DNA of 64,000 bases from Sycobia sp. Sy_11 (taxonomy: Eukaryota > Arthropoda > Insecta > Hymenoptera > Epichrysomallidae): the NCBI GenBank assembly GCA_018907035.1, contig JACCIC010000176.1, positions 254,501-318,500 of the forward strand, given 5' to 3'. Position numbers and translations under genes: made by a program. Within the stretch, counting starts at the first letter, position 1. Every line of letters begins with the position of its first letter. The notes beneath the pieces are model-generated. The model did no database searches. It had not been told where the DNA came from and was given only the letters and a program-made list of their open reading frames with translations. Of the stretch, positions 9,311-20,645 are shown piece by piece.

Positions 9311-12284
9311 CTATATCGCTTCAAGAGACTCCTTTGTTTGTAGGAGCTCTTTGACTAGACTTTCGAACGCGTTATAATGTGCATGGCTCAATAGAGCTCT
9401 GACCTCAATAGAGGTCTTATTTGCTCTCTGGAACCTGATCCTAATTTCCAGGTATTTGGACAGACGGTCAGGACGTGCTCTAGTGTAGCCACCTCCCGAC
9501 ATGTGCATGTATCGCTCTCTCTCTCAGATGAAAGTGAGAGAGATATGACCCGAAGATACCATGCCCAGTGAGGAACTGGATTAACCATCGCGACGGTATG
9601 ATCCAGTATGCCTTGATCCTGTCTCTGACACTAGGTAGGTAAGAATTTCTCAGCCTACCTTTTGTCGAGTTATTCCAGATTTCCTGCCAGTCATCGAGAT
9701 ATCTTTCAGATATCTCTCTCGCGGCACGACGTTGGTCCTCGGGTGATGCTGGATTTTTACGGTTCGCCTACAGTTCCGCTCTATGCCTGCATTCTAGCAC
9801 GATGGGGAGTTTTCCCGCTATCACTGCTAGGGCGTCTGCTTAGGTGGTTCTGTACGCGCCGGTGATTCTAATGAGCGTGTGTCTTTGAGTACTTGCCAAC
9901 TTGCGTTGCTGTTCTACACACATCAAATCGTGCCATCCTGCCGCCGCGTAAGTAGCGACAGGTGTGAACAGCCCGGTATAGATAGTACAAAGCGCCTTAA
10001 ATTTAAGGCCCCATTCCCATCTTGCCAGACGTCCAATCCTGTTAAACAAGTCCACACATTTGGACTGTACCGCTTTCAAATGGCAACCGATTGTAAGATG
10101 TACGCCGTAGTGGATTCCAAGGTATCGTACGCTTTCTAATCTCCTCATCCTCAAGTTGTCGACCATAATTCGGAGGGGGCGACTTTCGGGTGAAGATGAC
10201 CTCTCAAAATCACCATTCCACACTTATGAGAGGCCAGCCTCATTTTATTGAGGCGACAACAGGATTCCACTTCTTCAATATATCTCTGGCCTTCCACAGA
10301 GTTGGGCCCAGTACGGATCCCTGCGGGCATCTCTTACTGACCCCAAGTTATACTTCCTCAAAGCCATCTCACATGAGGACTCGACGGCCCTTCAGGTAAT
10401 TTTTTATTAATTTGTAGAGACTCCTGGGGCATGTTTGCTTTTCAATGATGTTAGTACAGCAGGCCACAAGACATTGTCGAAGGCACCCTTTATGTCCAGG
10501 AAGATTGCTACAACATATTTTCTGTTCGATTCACTCACAGACTTACGCAACTGAACAATGGCGTCCTCAGTGGAATGCCCTCTCCTGAAGCTGTACTGTA
10601 AAGGAGATAACCTCGTTTCAATGATCCTGTTTAACTTGTTCAGTATGAGAGTTTGAAGGGTTTTGCCGAGCAATGGCAAAAGGCAAATAGGCCTGTAGGA
10701 CGCAGGGTCCTCAGGTTGTTCGTCCTCACCCTTTCGGATTGTGATAACTTCACCAACCTTCCACTCATTAGGGAAGAATCTGAAACACTAGTTATAGATG
10801 TTGATCAGATCCTGCCTGATAGTCGGCATTGCTGTTCGAATGATAGCCAAGTCGAAGCTGTCTGGGCTTGGGGCCTTACCCAGCTTCATCTTGGCCATGA
10901 CCTGATCCAACTCGGTGAGATTAATTTCGACCTCGGCTCCCCTCGGGGGGAGAGCGTTAGCCAAGGACCTCATATCTTTTTGCTCTTGCGTTTCATCCTG
11001 CAAATTGTCTGGAGTGAACAGGGTATTTAGCACTGCCGTATAGCGGTGCTCACCCAGTCCGTCGTGTAGGCGTTATTATTCAGACGGACGTTGCAAGCAA
11101 CTTCCTTAATGGACAGCTTATCCACCTGAAGTCGGTAAGCTACACCCCAGGGGTTCTGATTACCCTTTACAGTGACAGTCTTGCCATTTGGACTCTTTAG
11201 TATGCCTGAGTCTACGGACATACTCCTTTCTGGCCGCTTTGTTTTCGTTCTTGAGGTGCTCCCGTCTGCCGGGATCGCGCTCTTTCTGGAATACTCGACG
11301 GGCTAGATTTGTAGCCCTTTTCTGCCTATCTAAGTCAGGCTTCCACCAGGGTACCCTCCTAATAGCTACCCGACTCCTCGGTACGGCAGTATCGCACGCT
11401 TTCCTCAAAGTGTCCGTCAGTGAGCGAACTCTCTCAATTGTCTCCATTTTGGAGCCGGGCATTTCTTTAGGGACCTGGTCCCATTCATTCTCGAGTACAG
11501 CGTAGAAAGTATCCCAGTTCGCTTTCTGTGTGGAGTATCGCTTTAGCTTGTTTCCCTGATTTGCAGCACCTGAACTTGCAGGTGTGCTTACTCCATTAAG
11601 GTGGAATGTGATCGTTCTCTGATCACACGAGGTCCAGTCCTCTCTGACGGCCCACCCTGTGACGAGTGTCTCGAGATTCGTGGTGACAAGAGTTACGTCC
11701 ATATTTCCTTCTCCAACTTCGTTGGAGACGGTAGCGATACTGCCTGGCACATTGGCAATCCGGAGATTCCACTGCGCTGTAAAATTTTCAAGTTCCTCCC
11801 CTTTGCGGTCGGTACGATCAGACCCCCACAGGGATGATCTGGCATTGAAATCAACACCTATTAGCACCCTTCTCCCTCGAAGTGCGTGCAGCACCTTACT
11901 TAAATGTCTAAGGTGTACCCCTATTTCGTGGCTCAGCTGGAAGTATCCACTGACCACATACGTCGTTAAAGAACGCAGCCTAACCTCCGCTACAGCGAAG
12001 TGTGTGTTTGTTAGGTGCGTTAATTTAAGCACGGTCACCTCAAGGTTGAGGACTACTATTACCGCCCAGAGGATTTGTCCTTCCATATGTACCATCCTCA
12101 TGCGCAGCCCGAACCCCTCTATTCGACTGCTGCACTGGTATGGCTCCTCGAGAAAAAGGATGTCTACTCCTCTTTCCACACATTTAGACCTGATTTCAGA
12201 AGTGACCCTGCGTGCTCTTCTAGCATTTAGCTGCGCAAAGCGCAGGACAGATCCACTTCGATTTGTTCGTGCATTACTGGCCAT
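9311..12284 (-). pseudogene. LINE ORF2: endonuclease and reverse transcriptase, broken
   Basis: The start ATG at 12284 overlaps the ORF1 stop, typical of this clade. Residues 1-230 form an APE endonuclease: RFAQLNARRARR, ILFLEEPYQ, GVDFNARSSLWGS and the WTSCDQRTI region near its end. After about 11160 the frame breaks repeatedly. RT pieces appear at 11033-10788 (LGKAPSPDSFDLAII), then 10679-10407 (PLQYSFRRGHSTEDAI and FLDIKGAFDNVLW, the first catalytic aspartate). After that comes CPQGS-like sequence joined directly to a later segment. The part that should hold the YADD motif is absent, deleted near 10310. The downstream piece at 10223-9840 (ESVRYLGIHY) and a Cys-rich end near 9510 (CTCREVATLEHVLTVC) complete the protein. 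Confidence 0.8.
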
Positions 12285-13741
12285 AATCCGTGGAGTTGAC
12301 TAATCTCTCCATGGCAGCCTTATATGTTAGATATTTAGTGTCCATAGAGCTATGAATTGATGCTCTGTTCGCCTTTCTGCAATTTAAACATTTAGGCGTT
12401 GCATCCTTTTTATTGCAATCTTTTCGGTCATGTCCCGCTAAACTGCAGTGGGAGCAGCATTGTTCCGCTTTACAGTGCTTGGCTACGTGCCCGTAGCATT
12501 GGCACTTAGAACACCTGGTTAATCTGAGGTAGTCTTACACTCGGCAAGATAGCCACTCGATGTATAACCTCTTTCTTTCTAACAGCTTGGTTTGGATGGC
12601 CGGAGTGACGTCTACCACCTAGTTTGTTGCAGTGTCGCTCCTCTTGCCTGTTTTGAAGCGAGGTTTGAAGAATTCGGCGAATTCTTCTGTCGAAGAGGCC
12701 AGATCCTCGTTTTGTTCCTGTATAGTCGAGGACACCTCATCCGGCGACATGTCCTTTGGCACATCGTAGATGATGAGCCTCGGCTTTCCCCTTGTTGGGG
12801 CCTCTATTTCAAAGAGGTCAGTTAGAGTTTTTGATGCCTTGAGCTTCTCTAACCCCGCTTCCGTTGCCGTTTCCGCAAGGAGACCTTTGCTAGTCTTCCG
12901 CAGATTCATAATCTGGACCTTAGCTTTCCTAGGGTTGAAAGTCTTTTTTAAGACCTCCTTAGCCTTTCCTGTGGAGGAGATTTTCTTCACGTCCCTAGGT
13001 TTGAATAAGACCACTTTTGATGGTGGCCTTATTGTGGCTTTGGCAACCTGGGCCTTTGAAACGACAAGTCTGCTCTCTGCCTTCTGTCTCTGTACCGAGC
13101 TGTTGTTGTTGCTATTGAAGACCACAGTTGCATATGTCTGTGGTGCCTTAGTCTCCTTTTGCTTTACGGCCAACTCATGCAAAGTTTCCGTTTTGGCCTC
13201 TGCTTGAGCACATCTGATGGCCATCACCGATATGACCACCATTAACCCTTTGAGGCTAGTGAGCCCCTCCTTTCTCAGTGCAGCGTCCTCAGATGTCTTG
13301 AGGACCGCTTTTATTGTTTCATAGAGATCTGCAGCATGTGCTGGGACCTCTAGGCAATCCCTGGTAGGTTGGTGGGTGCCTTTTCATTTGGGAGTGCTGC
13401 TGCGCAATCCTCGTAGTCTGCAGCATTTGCATCTCCCTCTGTGTTGCTGGGGGCAACCTGTTGCTTTTCTTTGTCTTTGTTCTGCGCTGAGGGGGGCTCT
13501 TCCTTGATTCTGCTTTTTCCCCTTCAGTTCGAAGCTTTGCTTTGCCGACCGCCTGGGTGGTATCCGCAGAGTAACCAGCCTTCACTAATTTTATAAGCGG
13601 TGTTTTACCTGGTCTTGTCTTGCCTGTGATTGCTTTCATTTGCTCCCTCTCTGCAGTTTTGGCCTTATCATTAGGCCTCCTAGTCTCCCTATCAACCTCT
13701 TTCTCCTCAACTAGCTTCTTTTTGTTTGTGTTTTTTATCAT
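12274..13741 (-). pseudogene. LINE ORF1: Gag-like nucleic-acid-binding protein, frameshifted
   Basis: On the minus strand a basic N-terminal part (13741-13319) changes frame and continues as a 207-codon stretch (13242-12619) containing GKPRLIIYDVPKDMS. It then shifts again into a zinc-knuckle region (about 12540-12370). That region shows CSKCQCYGHVAKHC, CCSHCSLAGHDRKDC and CLNCRKANR, that is two CX2CX4HX4C knuckles and a degraded third. The end reads TDYGQ and a stop at 12274, overlapping the ORF2 start. ORF1 proteins of this type bind element RNA. At least two frameshifts separate the pieces. Confidence 0.75.
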
Positions 13742-14290
13742 GATTTCTTACGTCCACCTACTGAGGTCACTTTGCAGTATCCCTTTCGGTCGACAACGAT
13801 TTTAAATAACGGGCGTAGTGAAATTCTACTGGCAGTTGTAGTGGCTCCCTTCTTCTACCCTGGAGCCATGCATCCCCTATCGCAACTGCCATACAATTTA
13901 GGATTAGAGGGGTTTTTATAGAGTAGTTCCTTCTCTCGGCCGGGCGATAAAAGCAAGCCCCCGGGCCATTAAAGCAGAACGTTCCAACGATATGACTATC
14001 CGTGGTCGCTGAACCACTTGTAACGGGTTTGCGGTAATTAGGAAGCAAGCGCCAATTTCCCACCCCCAGCATCGGTAACTCCAGGGTGCACCAATCCCGT
14101 TAGGTCAAAAGCTCATTTGATCCTATCCTGAGAGACCATTGCTGTATTTTAGCCGTATCCCCCATACATGCTCCATTCACCAAAGATGAAGGATACTTTA
14201 GCCCGGCACACGAACATGGACGTAAACAGTTGGTATTTTAGCGCCGGAGTATAACCCCCAACCACGGACTGTCGCAAAAACACTACCACG
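13742..14290 (-). other. Probable LINE 5' untranslated region
   Basis: GC-rich, non-coding sequence immediately upstream (minus strand) of ORF1. The 101-codon minus frame at 13767-14072 has no recognisable motif. Composition matches the LINE rather than the AT-rich flank, and the change comes near 14290. The true 5' end is not defined. Confidence 0.4.
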
Positions 14291-14473
14291 GGGTTTTCCC
14301 ATTAATACTTCATTTGGAGGGTATAAATAGGCCAATGACCATCACCACCGGCCCATATAACAAATTTGTATGGTGCGGAGAGAATGCCCGCACCCATGAC
14401 AAATCCTTGGTATAATCTACCAGGAGCATGGATCGACCCCCATAATGTATGGGTGCGGCAATATACTGCAAAC

Positions 14474-15285
14474 ATGCAGAACCCACAACAAAAGCCATAT
14501 ACCGTCCCAGCCGAAGACAACAGCAGATAACCAGAAGGTCCAGAATCACCACCGCCGAATCCGTCAAATGAAATTCAACATCCACAGAGCTGGCACCAGA
14601 ATAGCTCATGTGATGGTACATATCTCAAAGAGACACGAACTGGCCAGCTATTAAGACAGTCGAATGTGAAATATTCCGGAACAACTCAAGAAGGCGTAGA
14701 GGAATTTATAGAGAGGTTAGAAGAGACCTGCGAAAGTCACAACATCCCGGCGGAGGATATAATGAAGTTAATACCAGGTATTTTATACGGGTCTGCTCGC
14801 ACATGAGCAAGACCAATCTACAAAAGGTGGAAGACTTTAGAGCACCTAAAAACAGCGCTTAGACAACAATTTAGACCTATCGATTACACGTTGAGATTGG
14901 AAGAAGAGCTCCGAGTGAGTACCCAAGGTCCTAATGAGTTGATAGGATCATACCTAATAGGTAAGAGAGCACTGTTTGGTAAAGTGTCGCCACCATTGTC
15001 ACCTGAAACACAACTGGATATGGTCTATAGAAATCTACACCCTAAATTTCTTGACAAGATTAACCGAGCAGATATCAAAATGATAGACGAGTTACAAGTA
15101 TTGGGCCAGCAGATCGAATTCAAAAGGGAGCTGACTCGTCGATACAAGGAGCCACCAGCCAGACATGCTCTCACGTCCACCTAACATAGAGACAGCGCCA
15201 ACAGCTACCATCACCGCTATGGAGCAAGACAGTTGGTATGAGAAAAAAATTAAAGAAATCCGAAAATGCTCGGAAAACATCCAGA
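14474..15285 (+). pseudogene. Gypsy-3 Gag (retrotransposon capsid domain)
   Basis: From the ATG at 14474 there is a Pro/Gln-rich N-terminus, an early in-frame stop, and then TTQEGVEEFIERLEETCES. A better preserved capsid-like part follows (14891-15183) with LRLEEELRVSTQGPNEL, IGSYLIG, PPLSPETQLDMVYRNLHP and ADIKMIDELQVLG. This is the alpha-helical retrotransposon Gag fold that assembles particles. Stops near 14525 and 14805 and a stop at 15184 disable it. No zinc knuckle is seen, and the coding sequence runs into the deletion junction near 15285. Confidence 0.65.
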
Positions 15286-16399
15286 CTGGTGCATTAGAGA
15301 TAAGATCCTCTTAAAACACCGCCCGAACGTCTACTCAGACGTACTAGGTCCCGAGGAAGACAACTGGAAGCTCGTCATCTCTTCCTAAGATCGTGAGCGA
15401 ATAATGTTCGAATGTCACAACACGCCGACATCCGGACATTTTGGTGTTGAAAAAACACTACACAAAGTCTCTCGAGATTATTACTGGCCATGGATGAGAC
15501 GAGATATCTACAGCTATATCAAACACTGCCCAGAGTGTCAGCTATACAAAGTTTCTCAGAGGGCACCAACCGGCCTAATGACACACAGAAATGTGGAAGG
15601 GCCATGGACAAGCGTGGCTACTGACATAATGGGTGCATTTCCTGCCGGTAAAGGTCAACATCAATACCTCTTAATCTTCGAGGACCTCTTCACTAAATAC
15701 ATGGAGCTTCCAATACTACGTAAGGCAATAGGGCAAGCGATAGTTAAAGCGCTGGAGGAGCTAGTTGTATTCAAATGGGGTTGCCCCAAGTTTTTAATCT
15801 CAGACAATGGCACCAAGTTCGACAATAAGTTAGTCAAACAGCGGCTCGGCGAACTCGAAATAATACAACAGCTGATAGCGCTATACCATGCGCAGGCGAA
15901 TCTCGTAGAGCGGGTAAGCCGCACACTAAAGGGAGTTGGCGTTCGCCATGAACACATCGCAACTACGCAAGCCTCGCCAGCTTTCTTAAATTTCGGCAGA
16001 ACTCCAAGACAGATGCCCACGTATAAGAACATTCGCTTAAACAACCAACCACGTCAGCCACTAACAAACGCTGACCGATTAATTCGAATGAAAAAATTGG
16101 TTGTTATTCACGAATTAGTCAAAAAAATCTTTGTGCAGCCAGCGAGAAACAGGCGATCTACTATAATAAAAATAGAAGAAATGTTTGTAGACGACATGAA
16201 AAATGAGATGTTTTGTAGACGAAAACATGTATTACCATCGGGGCCAGATAAATTCACAGCCAGACTAACACCGAAGTTTGTTGCACCGTGCCGAATTGTA
16301 ACGAAAATATCTCCTGTCATCTACGAGCTACAAGATCTGTATGACAGGAAGAAAACCAGAATACACGTTTCAGACATAAAGAAATACTACCCCGCCTAA
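15286..16399 (+). pseudogene. Gypsy-3 integrase, nearly open but with an internal loss
   Basis: The open part runs 15404-16399 (331 codons), with related sequence upstream from 15286 separated by a stop. Residues 4-47 hold the HHCC zinc finger (CHNTPTSGHFG ... CPECQ). The catalytic triad is visible: D in ATDIMGAF, D in ISDNGTKF, and E in NLVERVSRTLK, 35 residues after the second D. Directly after this the chain jumps from RTLKGVGV to RHEHIATTQASPAFLNF, shorter than in related integrases such as that at 32.6-33.3 kb, which suggests an in-frame deletion. The C-terminus has KFVAPCRIV and VSDIKKYYPA, the usual GPY/F-like end. Confidence 0.8.
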
Positions 16400-16440
16400 T
16401 AAACCATCTCCTTTCTCCATAGGTACCGCCAGCAGAGACA

Positions 16441-17850
16441 ATGTTCCGAAACATCGGACGAGGCAGAGGACTCCGTCGGTCCACAAAGACCGAATAACCG
16501 CGTTGTCCAGGGGACGTACATATCCCCAACCTAACGGGCCTAGTACCCGAAAACGCGGTAACACCGCTAGCCGCGCAAGCGATCGATCAAAAGACGCAAG
16601 AGCGTCAACGCAACCTCAACCATCAAGGTCCAACCCTCGATATGGCCCAAGTAGTCCAAGTCCTGAACAACGTAAAGGGTATAACCGAGCCGGAGGACCT
16701 GATAGAATTCCATCCGAACTTGACCCAGGAGCTAGGCATAGGAGAAGCGAAACCGCTAAGACCGGTTAACGAAGAATCATTCGTGCTCTCGTTATTAGAT
16801 ACTAGCATCCCTTCGTCCGATGACTTAGCAGAAGAATCCCGACAGCCACTACCTACCGCAATCACCGAAGAAGAGGTAGAAGAAACACTGCCAATGCATT
16901 ACGATTGTCCGCAACGACGTCAGACTACGGAAAACGTACAAAAACAAGTGTGCGATCGTCCGGAAAGACGTAAAACTACCACAATAACATCAGCAGAAGA
17001 GATAGAAGAGATTCGTCCGTAACAACGTGAAACTACAAACGGACAAGAGCTCAAACATCCACGTAGACGTGAGCCTACGGAATACGCATAAGAATGCAAG
17101 AGTCTGGAACGACTGAAAACAACAGCAACAACAACACCGAAAGAAGGGAAGGGAAATGAACTAACCGAGAGCCATTGTCCGCAAAGAGAGGAAGCTAAAA
17201 AGAAAAAGGAAACAGATTGGATATACAATCAAATTTCTGGTAAGTACGAGGACTTGAAGGATACGATCGCAGTGGGTTATAAGTCCGACAACGATGCGTC
17301 TCATAGAACCGCTCGAAGCGTCTTGCAGATGCATAGTTGTCCATAGAACCCCAGAAGACGCTATACCGTACAGATCGGGGTGTTAAATCTGACCAATCAG
17401 ACCCTTACCGTATCGGCCAGGTCCAAGATTCCATAGGAGGAAAGAACCAAAACGACCAGCAAAATTCGGAAGGCCAGAACCCATCATCTACGTCAGTACC
17501 TCGGAGGATAGCGACGTACGCCTGTACCGCGGAGATCGCTGCGCATTATGCACTCCATAGGGACACAAAAGTCCAGTAGACGAAACAAGCGCCAGAAATC
17601 CTCAGATAATGAAGACGAGGATGGGCAAGGTAGAATAATGGTCCCGACAAAATTTAAAGAAGACAGCGGTCCCTATGAGGAAGGTGCCTGTGCCGGTGAA
17701 GAGTCCCCAAAACCCTACCGCGCCAAGCAATGTCGACCCCATGCCGCAGCGACAGTTTCAGATTGGAACACAAGAAAGGTTTCAATCCCTTTGCAACAAC
17801 ACAAACCACTAGCCCCGCCGCCAATCTTCCCGAACCTGTTGGTGAAATGA
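16441..17850 (+). pseudogene. Gypsy-3 3' coding region of unknown function
   Basis: From an ATG at 16441 one frame runs with a single early stop to 17022 and includes MAQVVQVLNNVKGI and an acidic stretch. It then shows a repeated Cys-Pro-Arg motif (CPQRRQTT, CDRPERRKTT, HPRRREPT, HCPQREEAK) that continues through stops to about 17200. Further pieces at 17337-17579 and 17548-17850 are polar and basic. I recognise no family, and no signal peptide or membrane segment is seen, so it is not an obvious envelope. It could be a third ORF or a displaced Gag part. Confidence 0.4.
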
Positions 17851-17880
17851 ACGAAAAATCGGATGATTTGGCCTCGAGTT

Positions 17881-18430
17881 ACATATAAAATCGTATAAAA
17901 TGACCCACTTCTCTGAACCCTGATTGACGGACATAGGCCCATACTGCAAATACCATAAAAAATGGACCTACATGAATATTAATATTTACACATAAATTTT
18001 CATTGCCGATACCATGCCGCTAATATGAGCAGCTATATCTGGGACACGGTGTATATATATAATATGATTTAATCATTTCATGTTACGCAACCTCTTCTAC
18101 ACTTTAAGGCATCTTAAATCTGTCTTAATTTCATTGGATCTTTATTTGCAGAAATACCTGAAAGATACAGTTTATAAAAATAGTTAAACTACTGATGATG
18201 ATATGAAAAAAAATTAGAATTTAGAATCCTAGTACTAATATATATATATATATATACTAATATACTAATTTACCACTTGATATTTTGATACAAACTCAAA
18301 AATATTTTGAGACTCCAACTTTGTTTCGAAGTCAATGGAGCTTTTTAACAAAATAAATTGAATTATTATACCACTATCTCTACAAAGGAAACTAAATGTA
18401 GTCTAAATGTCCAAATAAGTGAATCTCAGA
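17881..18430. other. AT-rich stretch without a gene
   Basis: Non-coding sequence between gypsy-3 and the 5' LTR of gypsy-1, including a short TATATA run near 18240. Nothing further is recognised. Confidence 0.5.
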
Positions 18431-18434
18431 AAAC
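18431..18434. repeat. Target-site duplication of gypsy-1, left (AAAC)
   Basis: The four bases AAAC precede the LTR start and recur at 36530-36533 right after the reconstituted 3' LTR end. Four to five base duplications are usual for Ty3/gypsy. A 4-mer alone could be chance. Confidence 0.55.
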
Positions 18435-18837
18435 TTAACGGTTCAATATGTCATATATATATATTATATATTTACTGTGAACATCACTAAATGAGACGTT
18501 GCGTCACGTGATTGGATATCCCTTACTATTCGAAGAGATGCGAAGTTCCAAATATTAGATTAGGTGTTGACACGATTGCTTAGCAGATAGAAGCTCCCGA
18601 CTTGTATAAGAGTATTCGTGAGTAAAAAAGATCCCGAGAGGGGTAAGTTGTATAGAATATACGTTATCATATAGCGAGAAATTGTTAATACTGCGCATAT
18701 GGTTAAAACTGCGAATAGTTTCCTGTAAAATATATATAATCCTATATGTCGACACTCATTACCGATATATTATAAATAAATGTAGACTTAAAACCATAGA
18801 ATATATATATATTGATTGCAATAAACAAATAATTACA
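18435..18837 (+). repeat. Gypsy-1 5' LTR
   Basis: It shares long blocks with 24659-25208: TAACGGTTCAATATG, CACGTGATTGGATATCCC, GATAGAAGCT, and a block ending GCGAATAGTTTCCT. It ends with TGATTGCAATAAACAAATAA and TTACA, which match the far fragment at 36505-36529. The 5' LTR lacks two segments present in the 3' copy and has extra sequence before the TATATA tract. AATAAA near 18820 is the likely poly(A) signal. The opening TG appears eroded. Confidence 0.8.
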
Positions 18838-18840
18838 AAA

Positions 18841-18858
18841 TAGCGACCAACTAGAGGC
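18841..18858 (+). promoter_or_regulatory. Gypsy-1 primer-binding-like site
   Basis: TAGCGACCAACTAGAGG starts three bases after the LTR end. It resembles the TGGCGACC type of gypsy primer-binding site with one G-to-A change. The tRNA cannot be named from this alone. Confidence 0.5.
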
Positions 18859-19079
18859 CATATAGGAGAATATATATGAAAAGGAAAGTATTATAATCTA
18901 ATTCATTCTATGAAATTGTATAAAAAGCAGTAATAGTATAAAGTCTTATAAAACAAAAAAAAAATTAACTAACTTAAAAAAAATTAAGTAACTCTGACGA
19001 AACTATCGATCAAAGTGCATTTGACAAATTAGATTTTGAATTTGACTTAAATTTAACTTAAATTTGACAAATAAAAGAA

Positions 19080-20330
19080 GAATTGACACGAGTAAGCAAT
19101 CAATCTATTGCGAATACGGAAAAAAATAATACTTTGCGAAAAGAGATAGAACATTTACAAAAATTAAATAAAGATCTCAACGAGCAAATACGTAATGTAT
19201 ACGAATGTATTGACAACTTTCTAATTGAAAGATTCTAATTCAGGATCACCGAATATAAATACTGATTTAGAACGTTCACTTAACGTGCAAAATCTACAGA
19301 ATATTAACACAAACGAGCATTTAATTACCGGAAGTTTAAAACATTTTCAATCATTGCAAGTTTATGTTATTTTATCGACTTTTGATAGAAACGATGAAAA
19401 TGCTGTTGAATTTATAGAAAAGATTGAAAAACATTTTACTGAAAAAAGTGTTGACGAAAATCATAAGTTAATGATAGTAGAAGAAGCTCTTCGAGGACGG
19501 GCAAAAGTATGATATAACGCACGTATAATTCTATGCGTAAATTTTGAACATTTTAAAGCAATATTTTTAAATTAATTTAGTTCCGTGAAAGCTGGAATAA
19601 AAGCAAAACTGAGTGGATGAGCAGACGTTTTAAAGCTCAAGATCGTTCCCTTAATGAATATTTCGTGCATCAAGTTGCTATAGAAAAATATTTCACACCA
19701 CGCATGGATTCATACAAGACAAGCTATAGCATAGTTACTAACTTAACGGTTACCAAATCGTGCGCGTGATGCTTTAAGTACCGTTGATTATAATGATTCT
19801 GATAAGGTAGCACAGGTGTTACTAAGATTAAATGCTGTTTATAGCGATAAATATCAAATTTCAGAAAGATTGGCACACAGGTCTGGGCGTTGAACTCATA
19901 TAAAGAAAAAAGATAGTGATTTTAATTATAATTATAATAATGGAAATAATTGTAATGGCACTTTTCATGATACTCATAATAGTAGATCTGCAGCTAAAAA
20001 TTTTGCCAGAGATTCTTATCGAAATTTTTCACGAAATGAAAATTAGAGAAAACGGGAAGATGGAAATATTCTAAAAAATTCAACCAATCAAATACAAGCG
20101 AATAATACTTCAGGAGCAGTACGATCTTTTATCAATGTTACGCATCAAACACCCTGAGCAAAACGTAAATACAGGGAGCGTAAACAGAAACAATTATACG
20201 GAAAGAAATGGTTCCGAACAATCGTAAACGTTTCTTCGCGCCATTAGATTGGATTTTGTTAATAATCATTGCTGGGACATAGAAAAAGGATCAGATGATG
20301 AAAACAAATAAATTTCTGAGGAAAAAGTTG
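19080..20330 (+). pseudogene. Gypsy-1 gag, heavily decayed
   Basis: The best open part is 19225-19512, with QVYVILSTFDRNDENAVEFI then KIEKHFTEKSVDENHKLMIV, a retrotransposon Gag pattern. Decayed sequence continues with NEYFVHQVAIEKYF-like and RNRARDALSTVDYNDSDK-like blocks in shifting frames. A polar Asn-rich segment follows near 19920-20100. Stops are frequent. No clear zinc knuckle is left. Confidence 0.6.
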
Positions 20331-20645
20331 TTGTAAGTACAAGACATCGTATTTCCGTATAAAATCGAGATATTTCAATGCTATTAGATACAGAAGCGAA
20401 ATGATGTGTATGTCAGAAGCTTTTTATTTAGAATTAAAAAATAGAATAGAATTAAATGAACTTCCAGTGAGTAATATGAGTGCTTATAATGCAATAGAGA
20501 ATAGGGGAACAACTATTAAAAAGCAGGTGCAATTAAAATTAAAAATTTGGGAATTTGAAATAAATTCGATTTTCTTGGTTATAACAGGTTTAAACACGAA
20601 TATGATAGCCAGCATTGATTGGCTAACAAAATTCAAGGTATTATA

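Larger units (their letters stand above)
9200..14290 (-). mobile_element. R1-type non-LTR retrotransposon (LINE), degenerate
   Basis: This is a minus-strand element with the R1-type layout: a GC-rich 5' region (14290-13742), ORF1 with three CCHC knuckles, and ORF2 with an APE-type endonuclease, RT and a C-terminal Cys/His motif. ORF2 starts inside the end of ORF1 with an 11-nt overlap. Its composition is clearly more GC-rich than the flanks. Frameshifts and a deletion in the RT core make it inactive. Neither end is marked by a visible target duplication, so both boundaries are approximate. Confidence 0.85.
14300..17880 (+). mobile_element. Gypsy-type element (gypsy-3), internally deleted
   Basis: A plus-strand Ty3/gypsy remnant has Gag joined almost directly to the segment upstream of integrase, so protease, RT and most of RNase H are missing. 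A third coding region follows integrase. I could not recognise LTRs at either side, so the limits are set by coding content. Confidence 0.7.

Noticed and set aside
11659..12303. 214-codon plus-strand frame
   Set aside because: It is antisense to the LINE ORF2 endonuclease domain, which has recognisable motifs on the minus strand.
14302..14621. Minus-strand frames with hydrophobic stretches that look like membrane segments
   Set aside because: They lie antisense to the Gag leader of gypsy-3, overlap each other in two frames and match nothing.
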